Assembly: GCA_043763625.1 (NCBI GenBank) | Contig: JAYULL010000086.1 | Span: forward strand, 1 to 12,288 | Source: Rubrolithibacter sp043763625 | GTDB taxonomy: Bacteria; Bacteroidota; Bacteroidia; Sphingobacteriales; Sphingobacteriaceae | Length of the DNA stretch: 12,288 bases | Direction: 5' to 3' | Part shown: in pieces, positions 1-6,551 of the stretch | Numbering within the stretch: the stretch's first letter is position 1 | Layout of the letters: the number at the start of each line of letters is the position of its first letter | Position numbers and translations under genes: made by a program | The notes under the pieces: generated by a model | What the model saw: the letters and a program-made list of their open reading frames with translations, nothing else | What the model was told of the DNA's origin: nothing | Databases searched by the model: none

Positions 1-209
1 TGGATATCCATTCCGTCAAGTATCCAAGATGTTGAAAGACCTGTTCCAGTTCCAAGTTCAAGAAATTTGCTTGATGGTTTTGTTGCAGCAAGTGTCCGCA
101 GTAATGAACAAGTCAAAATATCAGAAGGCATGGTAAATCCATTTTCCTTTGTCGCTTTGTCAATATCCAAATAAAAGTTAGGAATTGGTTGGTTTATTTC
201 ATCTGTCAT
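1..209 (-). CDS. SAM-dependent methyltransferase, N-terminal part (runs off the window)
   Basis: Only the first 69 residues lie in the window; the gene continues past position 1. The ATG is at 209-207. Residues 49-60 read FLELGTGTGLST, the glycine-rich motif I that binds S-adenosylmethionine in class I (Rossmann-fold) methyltransferases. The preceding helix (about residues 29-43, PSDILTCSLLRTLAA) and its spacing to motif I resemble the YrrM/O-methyltransferase group, but the substrate cannot be inferred from this fragment. It lies on the same strand as the restriction-modification pair and follows a repeat-rich block of about 320 bases, so it may be another accessory gene of the same region. 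The methyltransferase assignment is firm; the subfamily is a guess. Confidence 0.8.
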   Translation of the reverse strand, partial: MTDEINQPIPNFYLDIDKATKENGFTMPSDILTCSLLRTLAATKPSSKFLELGTGTGLSTSWILDGMDI

Positions 210-259
210 TATATGTATTTTGAACTGTTAGTGATTCAAGTGCTCTCCTGCGGTAGCCC

Positions 260-387
260 CTAACGGTTTCGGGCTTGGCGAAGGTGGCGATTTTCACCAC
301 AAATGTTGATGCGGAGAACCAAACTTTGATTAACCACAAATGTGTCTGCGGAGTACTGAACCGCCACTTTAGCCAAACCCGTGTTAG
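260..387. repeat. Large imperfect palindrome, attC-like in outline
   Basis: The arm at 260-289 (starting CTAAC, ending GTGGCG) is the imperfect reverse complement of the arm at 362-387 (starting CGCCAC, ending GTTAG). Both ends pair perfectly (CTAAC/GTTAG and GTGGCG/CGCCAC), as does TTGGC/GCCAA inside, with a few bulged bases on the left arm. This could fold into a long cruciform or RNA hairpin with a loop of about 70 bases. The outline, with outer CTAAC/GTTAG boxes and inner boxes separated by bulges, recalls integron attC sites, but neither outer box fits the RYYYAAC/GTTRRRY consensus exactly. It is part of the 319-base stretch (210-528) with no convincing gene; short open frames there are neither conserved nor family-like. 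Confidence 0.6.
296..356. repeat. Two 24-base imperfect direct repeats in the palindrome loop
   Basis: The copies at 296-319 and 333-356 both begin ACCACAAATGT, both contain TGCGGAG and both end in AC; they differ at only a few positions in between. They lie 37 bases apart, inside the loop of the palindrome at 260-387. No function is apparent from the sequence. Confidence 0.6.
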
Positions 388-452
388 CGGATGTGGCTTT
401 GTTCGGTCGAAGCTCTGCTGTCCCAAGTTTGCACTGTCCTTGTGCGGTTGCT

Positions 453-515
453 TGCAGGCTCTTTTGCTTTTTTTGAGTTGCTTCAAACGTTGGCAAAAAA
501 GCAAATGTGCCTGCA
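453..515. repeat. 21-base inverted repeat downstream of the endonuclease gene
   Basis: The arms are 453-473 (starting TGCAGGC) and 495-515 (ending GCCTGCA). Nineteen of 21 positions pair; the two T-T mismatches flank a single C-G pair. On the minus strand this lies just after the endonuclease stop codon (531-529), so it could act as a transcript-end hairpin. On that strand the 3' arm ends in AAAAGAGCC and no T-tract follows, so it is not a typical intrinsic terminator. Parts of it recur in the block at 2995-3082 on the far side of the restriction-modification genes. Confidence 0.65.
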
Positions 516-528
516 AATGAGTTGGTTA

Positions 529-1701
529 TCATTTTTGAATTTGTTGAATATGTGTTACGAAGTTGTCCAGCGTTAAAATTCTTTCTCTAAAGTCCGCAGG
601 AAAACTTGTCAAGTAAGGCTTAGGAACAACTAGGCACACATTGTATTTATACATTTCTTCAAGTTGATTTTTAGAAATGCCTTGCTGTAATGTGAAAAGA
701 TGTTTTGTTTTAACTCGGTCAGCTTCATTTAATATTTGTCTCCAACGGTCTTTGCAAGTTGTCTTAGAAGCAAGCACAACCAAATTCTTTGGATTAAATT
801 TTACATTGTTGTAAGCCTCAACATTTGGAAATATAAAGTCTGGTTTCTTGTTGTCTTCTGTTGTTGCTTGCGTTGCAAACGCAAGTTCAAAAGTTTTGAA
901 GATTTCAGAAAGATGATGTTCTAAAGATTTTCCTGCTCTACTTTTTCGTCTGTTCAAAATCGTGTTTGCCATTTCTACAAGTTCTTCAACTGTTTTGAAA
1001 GGTGTTTGAATTCTGCTGTTGTATCTATCGTTCTCAATGACTTTGAAAAGTTGAAACTCTGCATTAAGCCAATTCAAAATTTCTTTGTCGGGATTTGCTT
1101 TTACAATTTGTGAAGTAATGTTGTATGCACCATTGTAACAGTTTCTTGAATTGGTTGCAAGCGATACTGTTGTTGGAAAATCAATTTTAAGTGATTTTAG
1201 AAATGCTGTAAAGCATTGCATCAAACTATCCTCTGCTGTTGCTTGAAATTGTTTTGGAATAATTCCGTTTGTGTCGCTCGATGAAATATTTAGCGCTGCA
1301 AAAAATCCGTCAATTTCTTCGTCTGTTTGCAAGACAAATGCCTCATAGAAGTCGGATGATTTTTTACAAATAACTAAAAGGTCTCCAATGTTTGCATCCT
1401 CCAAAAATGGAAAACCTCTACCAAATCTTGTAAGCCGATATTCATTTCTTGTTCCAACTCCGTAGTAAATGAAACGACTTGGCGTTTCAAAATCATCTTG
1501 CCATTTTATGGTAATAAACTTGTCTTTGTTTTCGCCTTTCTCACCTGCCTTGTCAAAAAACAACCCCCACGAATGTTTGTGAATGTGAAAACCTGCTTGA
1601 TGTCCACCAGTTGAACCAGTATCATTAGCTGTAATGTATTTACTGAAAGCAATTTTAGATTGCTGTGCTGAGAATATGGCTTTTGTTAGTATGCTTTCCA
1701 T
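529..1701 (-). CDS. ecoRIIR: Type IIE restriction endonuclease, EcoRII family (predicted CCWGG)
   Basis: This 390-residue protein (EcoRII itself is about 400) should cut double-stranded DNA at CCWGG and need a second site copy as effector. The N-terminal effector domain shows ITANDTGSTGGHQ (residues 23-35) and RNEYRLTRFGRG (85-96), both recognisable from EcoRII. The C-terminal PD-(D/E)XK domain starts near residue 250 with NRRKSRAGKSLEHHL, followed by KKPDFIFP (D288), ASKTTCKDRWRQ (K313, R319), HLFTLQQGIS and CLVVP. E261, D288 and K313 line up by context with the EcoRII active site, so the enzyme looks intact. The start at 1701 lies inside the methyltransferase gene, a 47-base overlap in another frame, so endonuclease translation probably depends on translation of the upstream gene. 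The stop is TGA at 531-529. Family assignment is firm; CCWGG specificity is inferred from the family and the Dcm-like partner. Confidence 0.95.
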   Translation of the reverse strand: MESILTKAIFSAQQSKIAFSKYITANDTGSTGGHQAGFHIHKHSWGLFFDKAGEKGENKDKFITIKWQDDFETPSRFIYYGVGTRNEYRLTRFGRGFPFLEDANIGDLLVICKKSSDFYEAFVLQTDEEIDGFFAALNISSSDTNGIIPKQFQATAEDSLMQCFTAFLKSLKIDFPTTVSLATNSRNCYNGAYNITSQIVKANPDKEILNWLNAEFQLFKVIENDRYNSRIQTPFKTVEELVEMANTILNRRKSRAGKSLEHHLSEIFKTFELAFATQATTEDNKKPDFIFPNVEAYNNVKFNPKNLVVLASKTTCKDRWRQILNEADRVKTKHLFTLQQGISKNQLEEMYKYNVCLVVPKPYLTSFPADFRERILTLDNFVTHIQQIQK

Positions 1702-2899
1702 TTAGCTTTAAAATTTCTTTTACAATGTTTTTCCCAACCGCTTGTATCAATGGTGTTACAACTGAATTTCCAAATTGTTTGTATGCTTGATTGTCAGAAA
1801 CTGGAATTAAAAATGTGTCTGGAAAACCTTGAAGCCTTGCACATTCTCTCGGTGTAAGTCGTCTTGGTGCTTTGCCGTTTTGCGGTATTAAAATTTCTGC
1901 TCCGTCTTTGTAATATCTTGCACTCATTGTCCGTGAAATTCCGTTTAAGTCTGTCATGCCGAAACCAAAACCGTTTCCTTTTGCTTTGTGCTTTGCTGCG
2001 TAACCTTGCAAGTAATTCCAAAGATGGTCTGATAAAGTATATTTCTTGTCAACCTCTTTTTCTAAAATGTCTTTGATGGCATATTTTGTATCACCCATTT
2101 TAGGAAATTCAAAAGTCTCTTTCTCTTTAAAAACCTTCTTATTGAAGCCTACAATTATTATTCTTTCTCGATGCTGTGGCACAAAATGTTGTCCGTCCAA
2201 AACCTTGAAATGAATAGAGTAACCAAGTTCTTTAAGCGTTTCTTTGATGATTGTAAATGTCTTGCCTTTGTCGTGGCTCACAAGATTTTTTACGTTTTCC
2301 AACATAAATGCCGAAGGCATTTTATGTTTAATAATTCTTGCAACGTCAAAAAATAATGTTCCTTGAGTTTCGTCCAAAAAGCCGTGGGCTCTGCCCAAGG
2401 CGTTTTTCTTTGAAACTCCTGCAATTGAAAAAGGTTGACAAGGAAAACCACCAAGCAAAATATCGTGGTCAGGGATTTCTTTTTCGGAAATTTTTGTGAT
2501 GTCGCCAAACGGAACTTCTCCAAAATTGGCTTCGTAAGTTTTCTTTGAGTAAGTGTCCCACTCGCTTGTAAATACACACTTTCCTCCAAGATTTTGAAAC
2601 GCTAAACGAATGCCACCTATACCTGCAAACAAGTCAATAAACTTAAATTTTGGTGTTGTCGGTGGTGGAAATGGTATGTCCCATTTTATAGGTAAATAAT
2701 ATTGAAAGTCGGGTTCTTGAACAATGTTAAGCTCTTCGTGTAACTCTGTCAAATAAGCTTTTGCGGTCGGTTGAAAGTATTGCGAAACGCCATTTTTATG
2801 GTTCTGAAAATAGTGCGTCAAATGAGCCAAGTCGTTGTCAGTCGTCTTGTTGACTTCAATTTGAAGTTTTGCTTTTATGTCAGAATATTTTTTACTCAT
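1655..2899 (-). CDS. dcm: DNA (cytosine-5)-methyltransferase, Dcm/M.EcoRII type
   Basis: This 414-residue enzyme is predicted to transfer a methyl group from S-adenosylmethionine to C5 of the inner cytosine in CCWGG, shielding host DNA from the endonuclease encoded next. Motif I is FAGIGG (residues 91-96), motif IV is GFPCQPFS with catalytic C154, motif VI is ENV (201-203), motif VIII is QHRER (242-246) and motif X is QFGNSV (375-380). Stretches such as GVSKKNALGRAHGF, TQGTLFFDV and SARYYKDGAEILI closely follow E. coli Dcm, including the target-recognition side. The N-terminal 80 residues are poorly conserved, which fits the variable Dcm N-terminus. The protein is somewhat shorter than Dcm (472). 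The gene comes first in the operon. I see no controller-protein gene and no vsr mismatch-repair gene, which accompanies dcm in E. coli. The ATG at 2899 is the natural first start after the repeat block. Confidence 0.96.
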   Translation of the reverse strand: MSKKYSDIKAKLQIEVNKTTDNDLAHLTHYFQNHKNGVSQYFQPTAKAYLTELHEELNIVQEPDFQYYLPIKWDIPFPPPTTPKFKFIDLFAGIGGIRLAFQNLGGKCVFTSEWDTYSKKTYEANFGEVPFGDITKISEKEIPDHDILLGGFPCQPFSIAGVSKKNALGRAHGFLDETQGTLFFDVARIIKHKMPSAFMLENVKNLVSHDKGKTFTIIKETLKELGYSIHFKVLDGQHFVPQHRERIIIVGFNKKVFKEKETFEFPKMGDTKYAIKDILEKEVDKKYTLSDHLWNYLQGYAAKHKAKGNGFGFGMTDLNGISRTMSARYYKDGAEILIPQNGKAPRRLTPRECARLQGFPDTFLIPVSDNQAYKQFGNSVVTPLIQAVGKNIVKEILKLNGKHTNKSHILSTAI

Positions 2900-2994
2900 T
2901 CGGTCTGCAATGTCGTAAAAATTGATGAGTTAATTGTCGGTAAGAGTGCAAATTTTTCAACAGTCTATACAGTCGGGTGGTGGGTGGGCTTTGG

Positions 2995-3082
2995 GTGCGG
3001 TTGGGCAAAATTAAATGTGCTGCATAAGCGTTGATTTGTGTGTCGGCTTGCAGCTCTTTTAATTTTGCGAAGCGTTGGCAAA
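2995..3082. repeat. Repeat block upstream of the methyltransferase, related to 442-515
   Basis: An inverted repeat pairs 3005-3022 with 3051-3068 (16 of 18 positions; GCAAAATTAAA at 3005-3015 pairs perfectly with 3058-3068). As in the repeat at 453-515, the only two mismatches are T-T and flank one C-G pair. Three pieces recur from the other side of the restriction-modification genes in the same order and orientation: GTGCGGTTG (2995-3003 and 442-450), GCTTGCAG plus CTCTTTT (3046-3060 and 450-465, differing by one G), and CGTTGGCAAA (3073-3082 and 488-497). On the minus strand the stem contains TAATTTTG (3013-3006), a possible -7 element for the methyltransferase, but no partner box is clear. 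The gene-free stretch 2900-3192 holds little else apart from the next two entries. Confidence 0.7.
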
Positions 3083-3099
3083 TTGTCGTCCGTTTTTAC

Positions 3100-3128
3100 C
3101 ACGGTCGCTTAGAGTTTGCACGGTCGCT
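3100..3128. repeat. Short direct repeat CACGGTCGCT, two copies
   Basis: Identical ten-base copies lie at 3100-3109 and 3119-3128, with nine bases between them. They sit between the repeat block at 2995-3082 and the dapF terminator-like hairpin. Just beyond them, CCGCTAAC at 3138-3145 is the reverse complement of GTTAGCGG at 383-390, the outer box of the palindrome on the other side of the restriction-modification genes. No function is apparent. Confidence 0.45.
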
Positions 3129-3149
3129 CTGCCATTTCCGCTAACTAGT

Positions 3150-3177
3150 ATATAGATGCACCCACTTGCATCTATAT
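3150..3177 (-). terminator. Hairpin downstream of dapF, probable transcript end
   Basis: A perfect 11-bp inverted repeat (3150-3160 with 3167-3177) with a six-base loop starts 15 bases after the dapF stop codon. There is no T-tract on the minus strand, so calling it a terminator rests on position and stem quality. It also marks the boundary between housekeeping DNA and the accessory region. Confidence 0.45.
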
Positions 3178-3192
3178 TTCATATATCTACTA

Positions 3193-4002
3193 TTATTTAC
3201 TAAACTCACTTTCTTCTCCAATAAAAATCTCCCCTCGAAATACAAACTCAGCCGGCCCCTCCAAAAAAATGTCCGTAAACTTTTCTCCGTCAGAGTTAAA
3301 CCGAATATTCAGATCACCGCCTAAAGCTTTTATCGGAGTATTTATATTTTCTGTTAGGCCTTTATGTTTTGCCATGGCAAGCGCCACGGCAGTAACGCCC
3401 GTGCCGCAAGCATAAGTTTCATCTTCTACACCTCGTTCGTAAGTTCTTACGAAATAGAAATCTTGGAAGTCTTCCACGAAGTTTACATTAATTCCGTCCG
3501 CTTTATAAATAGCGTTATAACGGATCGCTTTCCCGTCATTAAAAACATCTTTTTCTTTTAAATCGGATGTAATAGTTACATAATGAGGCGAGCCGGTATT
3601 TAAAACATAAGCATTGCCATCTGTTTTTATTTGTTCTACATCATTCATCTGCAAACTAACCCAACTTCCGTCTTCGGAAATTTTGGCATAATGAGAGCCG
3701 TCAACTGCCAAAAAATTAGTCTCTTCTATAATTAGTCCTAAGTGTTTCGCAAAAGCTACAATACACCTGCCCCCATTACCGCACATACTGCTTGGCTTGC
3801 CATCGGCGTTGTAATAAACCATCTCAAAATCATACCCCTCTCTTTCTTGTAAAAACATAATCCCGTCTGCGCCGATACCGAAACGCCGGTCGCATAGCCG
3901 TTCCAACACTTCCGGACGCTGATGATTAAAATAACCGGTACGATTATCAACTAAGATAAAGTCGTTTCCGGCACCTTGGTATTTCGAGAATTGGAGTTTC
4001 AT
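3193..4002 (-). CDS. dapF: Diaminopimelate epimerase
   Basis: This cytoplasmic enzyme converts LL- to meso-diaminopimelate, the penultimate step of the lysine pathway and the source of the peptidoglycan cross-linking residue. The 269-residue product has the usual length. It begins MKLQFSKYQGAGNDF, the conserved N-terminus of the family. The two catalytic cysteines are C74 in SSMCGNGGRC and C199 in YACGTGVTA; both halves of the two-fold symmetric active site are present, with RFGIGADG (40-47), the NTGSPH segment (135-140) and YERGVEDETYACG. The reading frame stays open for another 40 codons upstream (to 4122), but that extension is unlike the family and rich in bulky hydrophobic residues, so the ATG at 4002 is preferred. 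The gene is divergent from the protease gene across 201 bases and is followed by a hairpin. It appears to be monocistronic. Confidence 0.97.
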   Translation of the reverse strand: MKLQFSKYQGAGNDFILVDNRTGYFNHQRPEVLERLCDRRFGIGADGIMFLQEREGYDFEMVYYNADGKPSSMCGNGGRCIVAFAKHLGLIIEETNFLAVDGSHYAKISEDGSWVSLQMNDVEQIKTDGNAYVLNTGSPHYVTITSDLKEKDVFNDGKAIRYNAIYKADGINVNFVEDFQDFYFVRTYERGVEDETYACGTGVTAVALAMAKHKGLTENINTPIKALGGDLNIRFNSDGEKFTDIFLEGPAEFVFRGEIFIGEESEFSK

Positions 4003-4140
4003 GATGTATTGCAAGATTACATAAAATGCCTTTAAACTAATAATTCGAATTATTTGCAGGATGTAAAAGTTCGGAAAACAACGGAATAAATTATTTAAAA
4101 CACGTTTAACATTTTTTAACAAAGTTTAGTGTAATTCTTC

Positions 4141-4173
4141 TTTGCAAATTATATCTAACCGGTATTAATTTTG
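4141..4173 (+). promoter_or_regulatory. Bacteroidota-type promoter of the HtrA-like protease gene
   Basis: TTTG at 4141-4144 and TAATTTTG at 4166-4173 are separated by 21 bases, matching the -33 TTG / -7 TAnnTTTG pattern of this phylum's primary sigma factor. Transcription would begin near 4180, giving a leader of about 24 bases. This supports the ATG at 4204, because an in-frame TTG at 4171 would lie inside the -7 element. Confidence 0.6.
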
Positions 4174-4203
4174 AAAGAGTTTAAAACGAAAAGGAATAAA
4201 AAC

Positions 4204-5715
4204 ATGAAAAAAATAGGTATTACTCTTCTTACTGCTTTCGTTGGCGGAGCGGTGGCTGTTGGCAGCTATAAACTTATAGAAAACAAATACGCCGACAGTA
4301 TATCTCTTGAAGAAAGGCAAAAAGTATATTTCACCAATAATCCGGTAAATGTTGCTTCTTCCGCCGGCGAGGTTGATTTCGTGCAACCGGCGGCAGCCGT
4401 TACTCCGGCTGTAGTTCATATCAAAACTACTTATTCCGGTAACGCCGCCGGTGGCGGTATGGACGACATGTTCGAAGAGTTCTTCGGCGGGCCTCGGCAA
4501 CGCAGTCCTCAGATGGCATCGGGTTCAGGAGTTATAATTTCTGACGACGGTTATATTGTTACCAATAACCACGTTGTAGAAAAAGCATCAAAAATTGATG
4601 TTGTACTGCCGGATAAACGCTCTTTCCAAGCTAAAGTAATCGGTCGCGACCCGAACACTGATTTGGCTCTGATTAAAGTGAGCGGCACAAAACTACCTAT
4701 CGTTAAGTTGGGAAATTCAGATAATGTCCGGGTTGGTGAGTGGGTTTTAGCTGTAGGATATCCTTTTACTTTAAACACCACCGTTACCGCAGGAATTGTA
4801 AGTGCAAAGGGCAGGAGTATAGGAATTTTAGGGCAAGACGATGAAACCCCTTATCATCAACGTAACCGTCCGGTTCAGCAGAAAAAAGCGAATACTGCAA
4901 TAGAATCTTTTATACAAACTGATGCAGCCATTAATCCCGGAAACAGCGGCGGAGCTTTAGTTAATACCCGAGGCGAGCTGATAGGTATAAACTCAGCTAT
5001 TGCTTCTCAAACCGGAAGTTATGCAGGCTATGGATTTGCAATTCCGATTAATCTTGCTAAAAAGATTTTAGAAGATTTCAGAAAATTCGGATCGGTGAAA
5101 CGCGGATTTATAGGTGTCAGCTTTGTTGAGCTCGATGCCGAACGAGCCAAAACCTATGGCATAAAGCAAATAAACGGCTTGTATGTTGATAAGGTAGTTG
5201 ATAACAGCGGCGCTGAGGCGGCAGGATTAAAGAACGGAGATGTAATAACTCGTGTTGAAGGCAATCAAATTTCATCGTCCGCCGATTTGCAAGAACGCGT
5301 GGGGCGACTTCGTCCCGGTGATAAAATCGACTTAACTTATTTACGGGAAGGAAAAGAGCGCAATGCCACAGTTACCTTGAAAGGTGAAGAATCCGTTAAA
5401 ACTGCTTCTAATATATCTTCTGAAGAGATGTTTAATAAAATGGGGGCAAGCTTTACTCCGGCAACTACAGCGCAAAAACAACGATATAATGTCCGAAACG
5501 GCGTAGTTGTGACCGAGGTTTACGAAAACGGATTATTCGAAGAAGCAGAAATTCCTAAAGGAACGGTGATCACGGGCATTAACGGTAAGTTGATTAATTC
5601 GGTTGAAGATATGGATAACGCGTTATTGGAAAGCCGAAATAATATGGTTAGGATTGACGGTATTGCTCCTGACGGATCTCGTTTCCGAACAATTTTACCG
5701 GTTAGTCCTCAGTAA
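4204..5715 (+). CDS. degQ: HtrA/DegQ-type serine endoprotease with two PDZ domains
   Basis: This 503-residue envelope protease/chaperone degrades or refolds misfolded periplasmic proteins. Residues 3-20 form a hydrophobic segment after MKK, either a signal peptide or a membrane anchor. A trypsin-like domain follows (about 60-295) with the catalytic triad H123 (TNNHVV), D153 (DPNTDLALIKV) and S248 (NPGNSGGAL). A glycine-rich LA-loop region lies at about 78-105. PDZ1 covers about 298-395 (opening GFIGVSF) and PDZ2 about 430-500. Two PDZ domains are the DegP/DegQ arrangement, as opposed to the single one of DegS. I cannot separate DegP from DegQ by sequence alone, so the symbol is provisional. 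An upstream in-frame TTG at 4171 falls in the promoter. A strong terminator follows the stop by 20 bases, so this is probably a one-gene transcript. Confidence 0.95.
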   Translation: MKKIGITLLTAFVGGAVAVGSYKLIENKYADSISLEERQKVYFTNNPVNVASSAGEVDFVQPAAAVTPAVVHIKTTYSGNAAGGGMDDMFEEFFGGPRQRSPQMASGSGVIISDDGYIVTNNHVVEKASKIDVVLPDKRSFQAKVIGRDPNTDLALIKVSGTKLPIVKLGNSDNVRVGEWVLAVGYPFTLNTTVTAGIVSAKGRSIGILGQDDETPYHQRNRPVQQKKANTAIESFIQTDAAINPGNSGGALVNTRGELIGINSAIASQTGSYAGYGFAIPINLAKKILEDFRKFGSVKRGFIGVSFVELDAERAKTYGIKQINGLYVDKVVDNSGAEAAGLKNGDVITRVEGNQISSSADLQERVGRLRPGDKIDLTYLREGKERNATVTLKGEESVKTASNISSEEMFNKMGASFTPATTAQKQRYNVRNGVVVTEVYENGLFEEAEIPKGTVITGINGKLINSVEDMDNALLESRNNMVRIDGIAPDGSRFRTILPVSPQ

Positions 5716-5734
5716 TTAAGTTAAAGGATATTTC

Positions 5735-5773
5735 GAAAGCCTTTTACCACCGGTAGAAGGCTTTCTTATTTTT
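5735..5773 (+). terminator. Rho-independent terminator of the protease gene
   Basis: GAAAGCCTT at 5735-5743 pairs perfectly with 5757-5765. The stem continues through one T-G pair to TACC/GGTA (5745-5748 with 5752-5755), giving about 14 pairs around a three-base loop. The run TTATTTTT follows at 5766-5773. The next gene's ATG lies only five bases further on. Confidence 0.9.
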
Positions 5774-5777
5774 GACC

Positions 5778-6440
5778 ATGGCTAAACCTATTCCGTTCGA
5801 TTATGAAATTTTCGGGGAGCAAATAAAGCTGCTTCCGCAAAAAGCCCTTTACTGGCCCTCAAAAGAAATTTTGGTAATAGCCGACGTTCACTTTGGCAAG
5901 GTCGGACACTTTCGCAAAGCGGGAATAGCAATTCCTAAATCAATGGAGCAAGAAGATTTAGCAGCATTGTCAGATTTGCTGCACGAGTACAAACCTCGAA
6001 CCCTTATCTTTTTAGGCGACTTTTTCCATAGCGAAATGAACAACGATTGGAATTGGTTCGAGCTGTGGCGCCAACTTTTTACTGAAACACAAATGATCTT
6101 GGTAAGAGGAAACCACGACCTTTTTCCTATCAATATTTATATAAGAAATAATTTCGAGGTAGTGGATACGTTAAGTCTCGATCCTTTTGTGTTTTTGCAC
6201 GAGCCCGCCAAAGAGAACTATATTTCTAGGGAAAACACTTGCGTTATTAGTGGTCACATTCATCCCGGCATTATTTTAACCGGGAAAGGAAGGCAAAAAG
6301 TATCTCTTCCTTGCTTCTTTTTCGGAAAAAAGCAAATTATTTTGCCGGCTTTCGGAAAATTTACAGGTAAGTATTGTATAGAATATAAAAACGGTGACAG
6401 GATCTTCGGCATTACGGGAGATAGAGTTGTTGAATTATAG
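5778..6440 (+). CDS. pdeM: PdeM-like metallophosphoesterase (ligase-associated)
   Basis: This 220-residue calcineurin-type metallophosphoesterase resembles the group named ligase-associated DNA damage response endonuclease PdeM. The metal-binding motifs appear in order: ADVHFGK (D36, H38), FLGDFFHS (D81), RGNHD (N112, H113) and SGHIHPG (H160, H162). KVGHFRKAGIAIP after the first motif is typical of the PdeM group and unlike generic phosphatases. In many bacteria this gene accompanies an ATP-dependent ligase and a helicase; neither is seen here, so the DNA-repair role is inferred from the family only. The ATG at 5778 follows the protease terminator so closely that no separate promoter fits between them; transcription must come from read-through or from a promoter inside the end of the protease gene. 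An in-frame TTG at 5772 is in the T-tract and is a poor start. Confidence 0.88.
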   Translation: MAKPIPFDYEIFGEQIKLLPQKALYWPSKEILVIADVHFGKVGHFRKAGIAIPKSMEQEDLAALSDLLHEYKPRTLIFLGDFFHSEMNNDWNWFELWRQLFTETQMILVRGNHDLFPINIYIRNNFEVVDTLSLDPFVFLHEPAKENYISRENTCVISGHIHPGIILTGKGRQKVSLPCFFFGKKQIILPAFGKFTGKYCIEYKNGDRIFGITGDRVVEL

Positions 6441-6515
6441 GTTTTAGAATGTTTCTAAATAAGTAATAACTCTTTTCAAAGACAAAACTTCCTCCCTTAA
6501 TTCCCGCATAATAGA

Positions 6516-6523
6516 TACTTTTG
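6516..6523 (+). promoter_or_regulatory. -7 element of the sdh operon
   Basis: TACTTTTG fits the Bacteroidota TAnnTTTG consensus exactly and would start transcription near 6530, about 22 bases before the sdhC ATG. No clear TTG lies 19-21 bases upstream, so the -33 half is weak. The rest of the gap (6441-6515) holds only a 7-bp A/T-rich hairpin. Confidence 0.5.
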
Positions 6524-6551
6524 CAAGCCAATAATAAAATCTTTGAAAGAA

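Noticed and set aside
199..576. Several open frames of 60-105 codons on both strands in the repeat block, one of them starting before 209
   Set aside because: They cross the palindrome and direct repeats, overlap each other, match no family and have compositions set by the repeats; I treat the stretch as non-coding.
4003..4122. N-terminal extension of DapF to an ATG at 4122
   Set aside because: The family begins at MKLQFSKYQGAGNDF; the additional 40 residues are unlike DapF and would cover most of the intergenic region.
5767..5774. TATTTTTG fits the Bacteroidota -7 consensus just before the PdeM-like gene
   Set aside because: Transcription would start at or after the ATG at 5778, and the bases are the T-tract of the protease terminator, which explains them better.
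6443..6459. 7-bp hairpin after the PdeM-like gene as a terminator
   Set aside because: The stem is short and A/T-rich and lacks a T-tract, so it cannot be told from chance.
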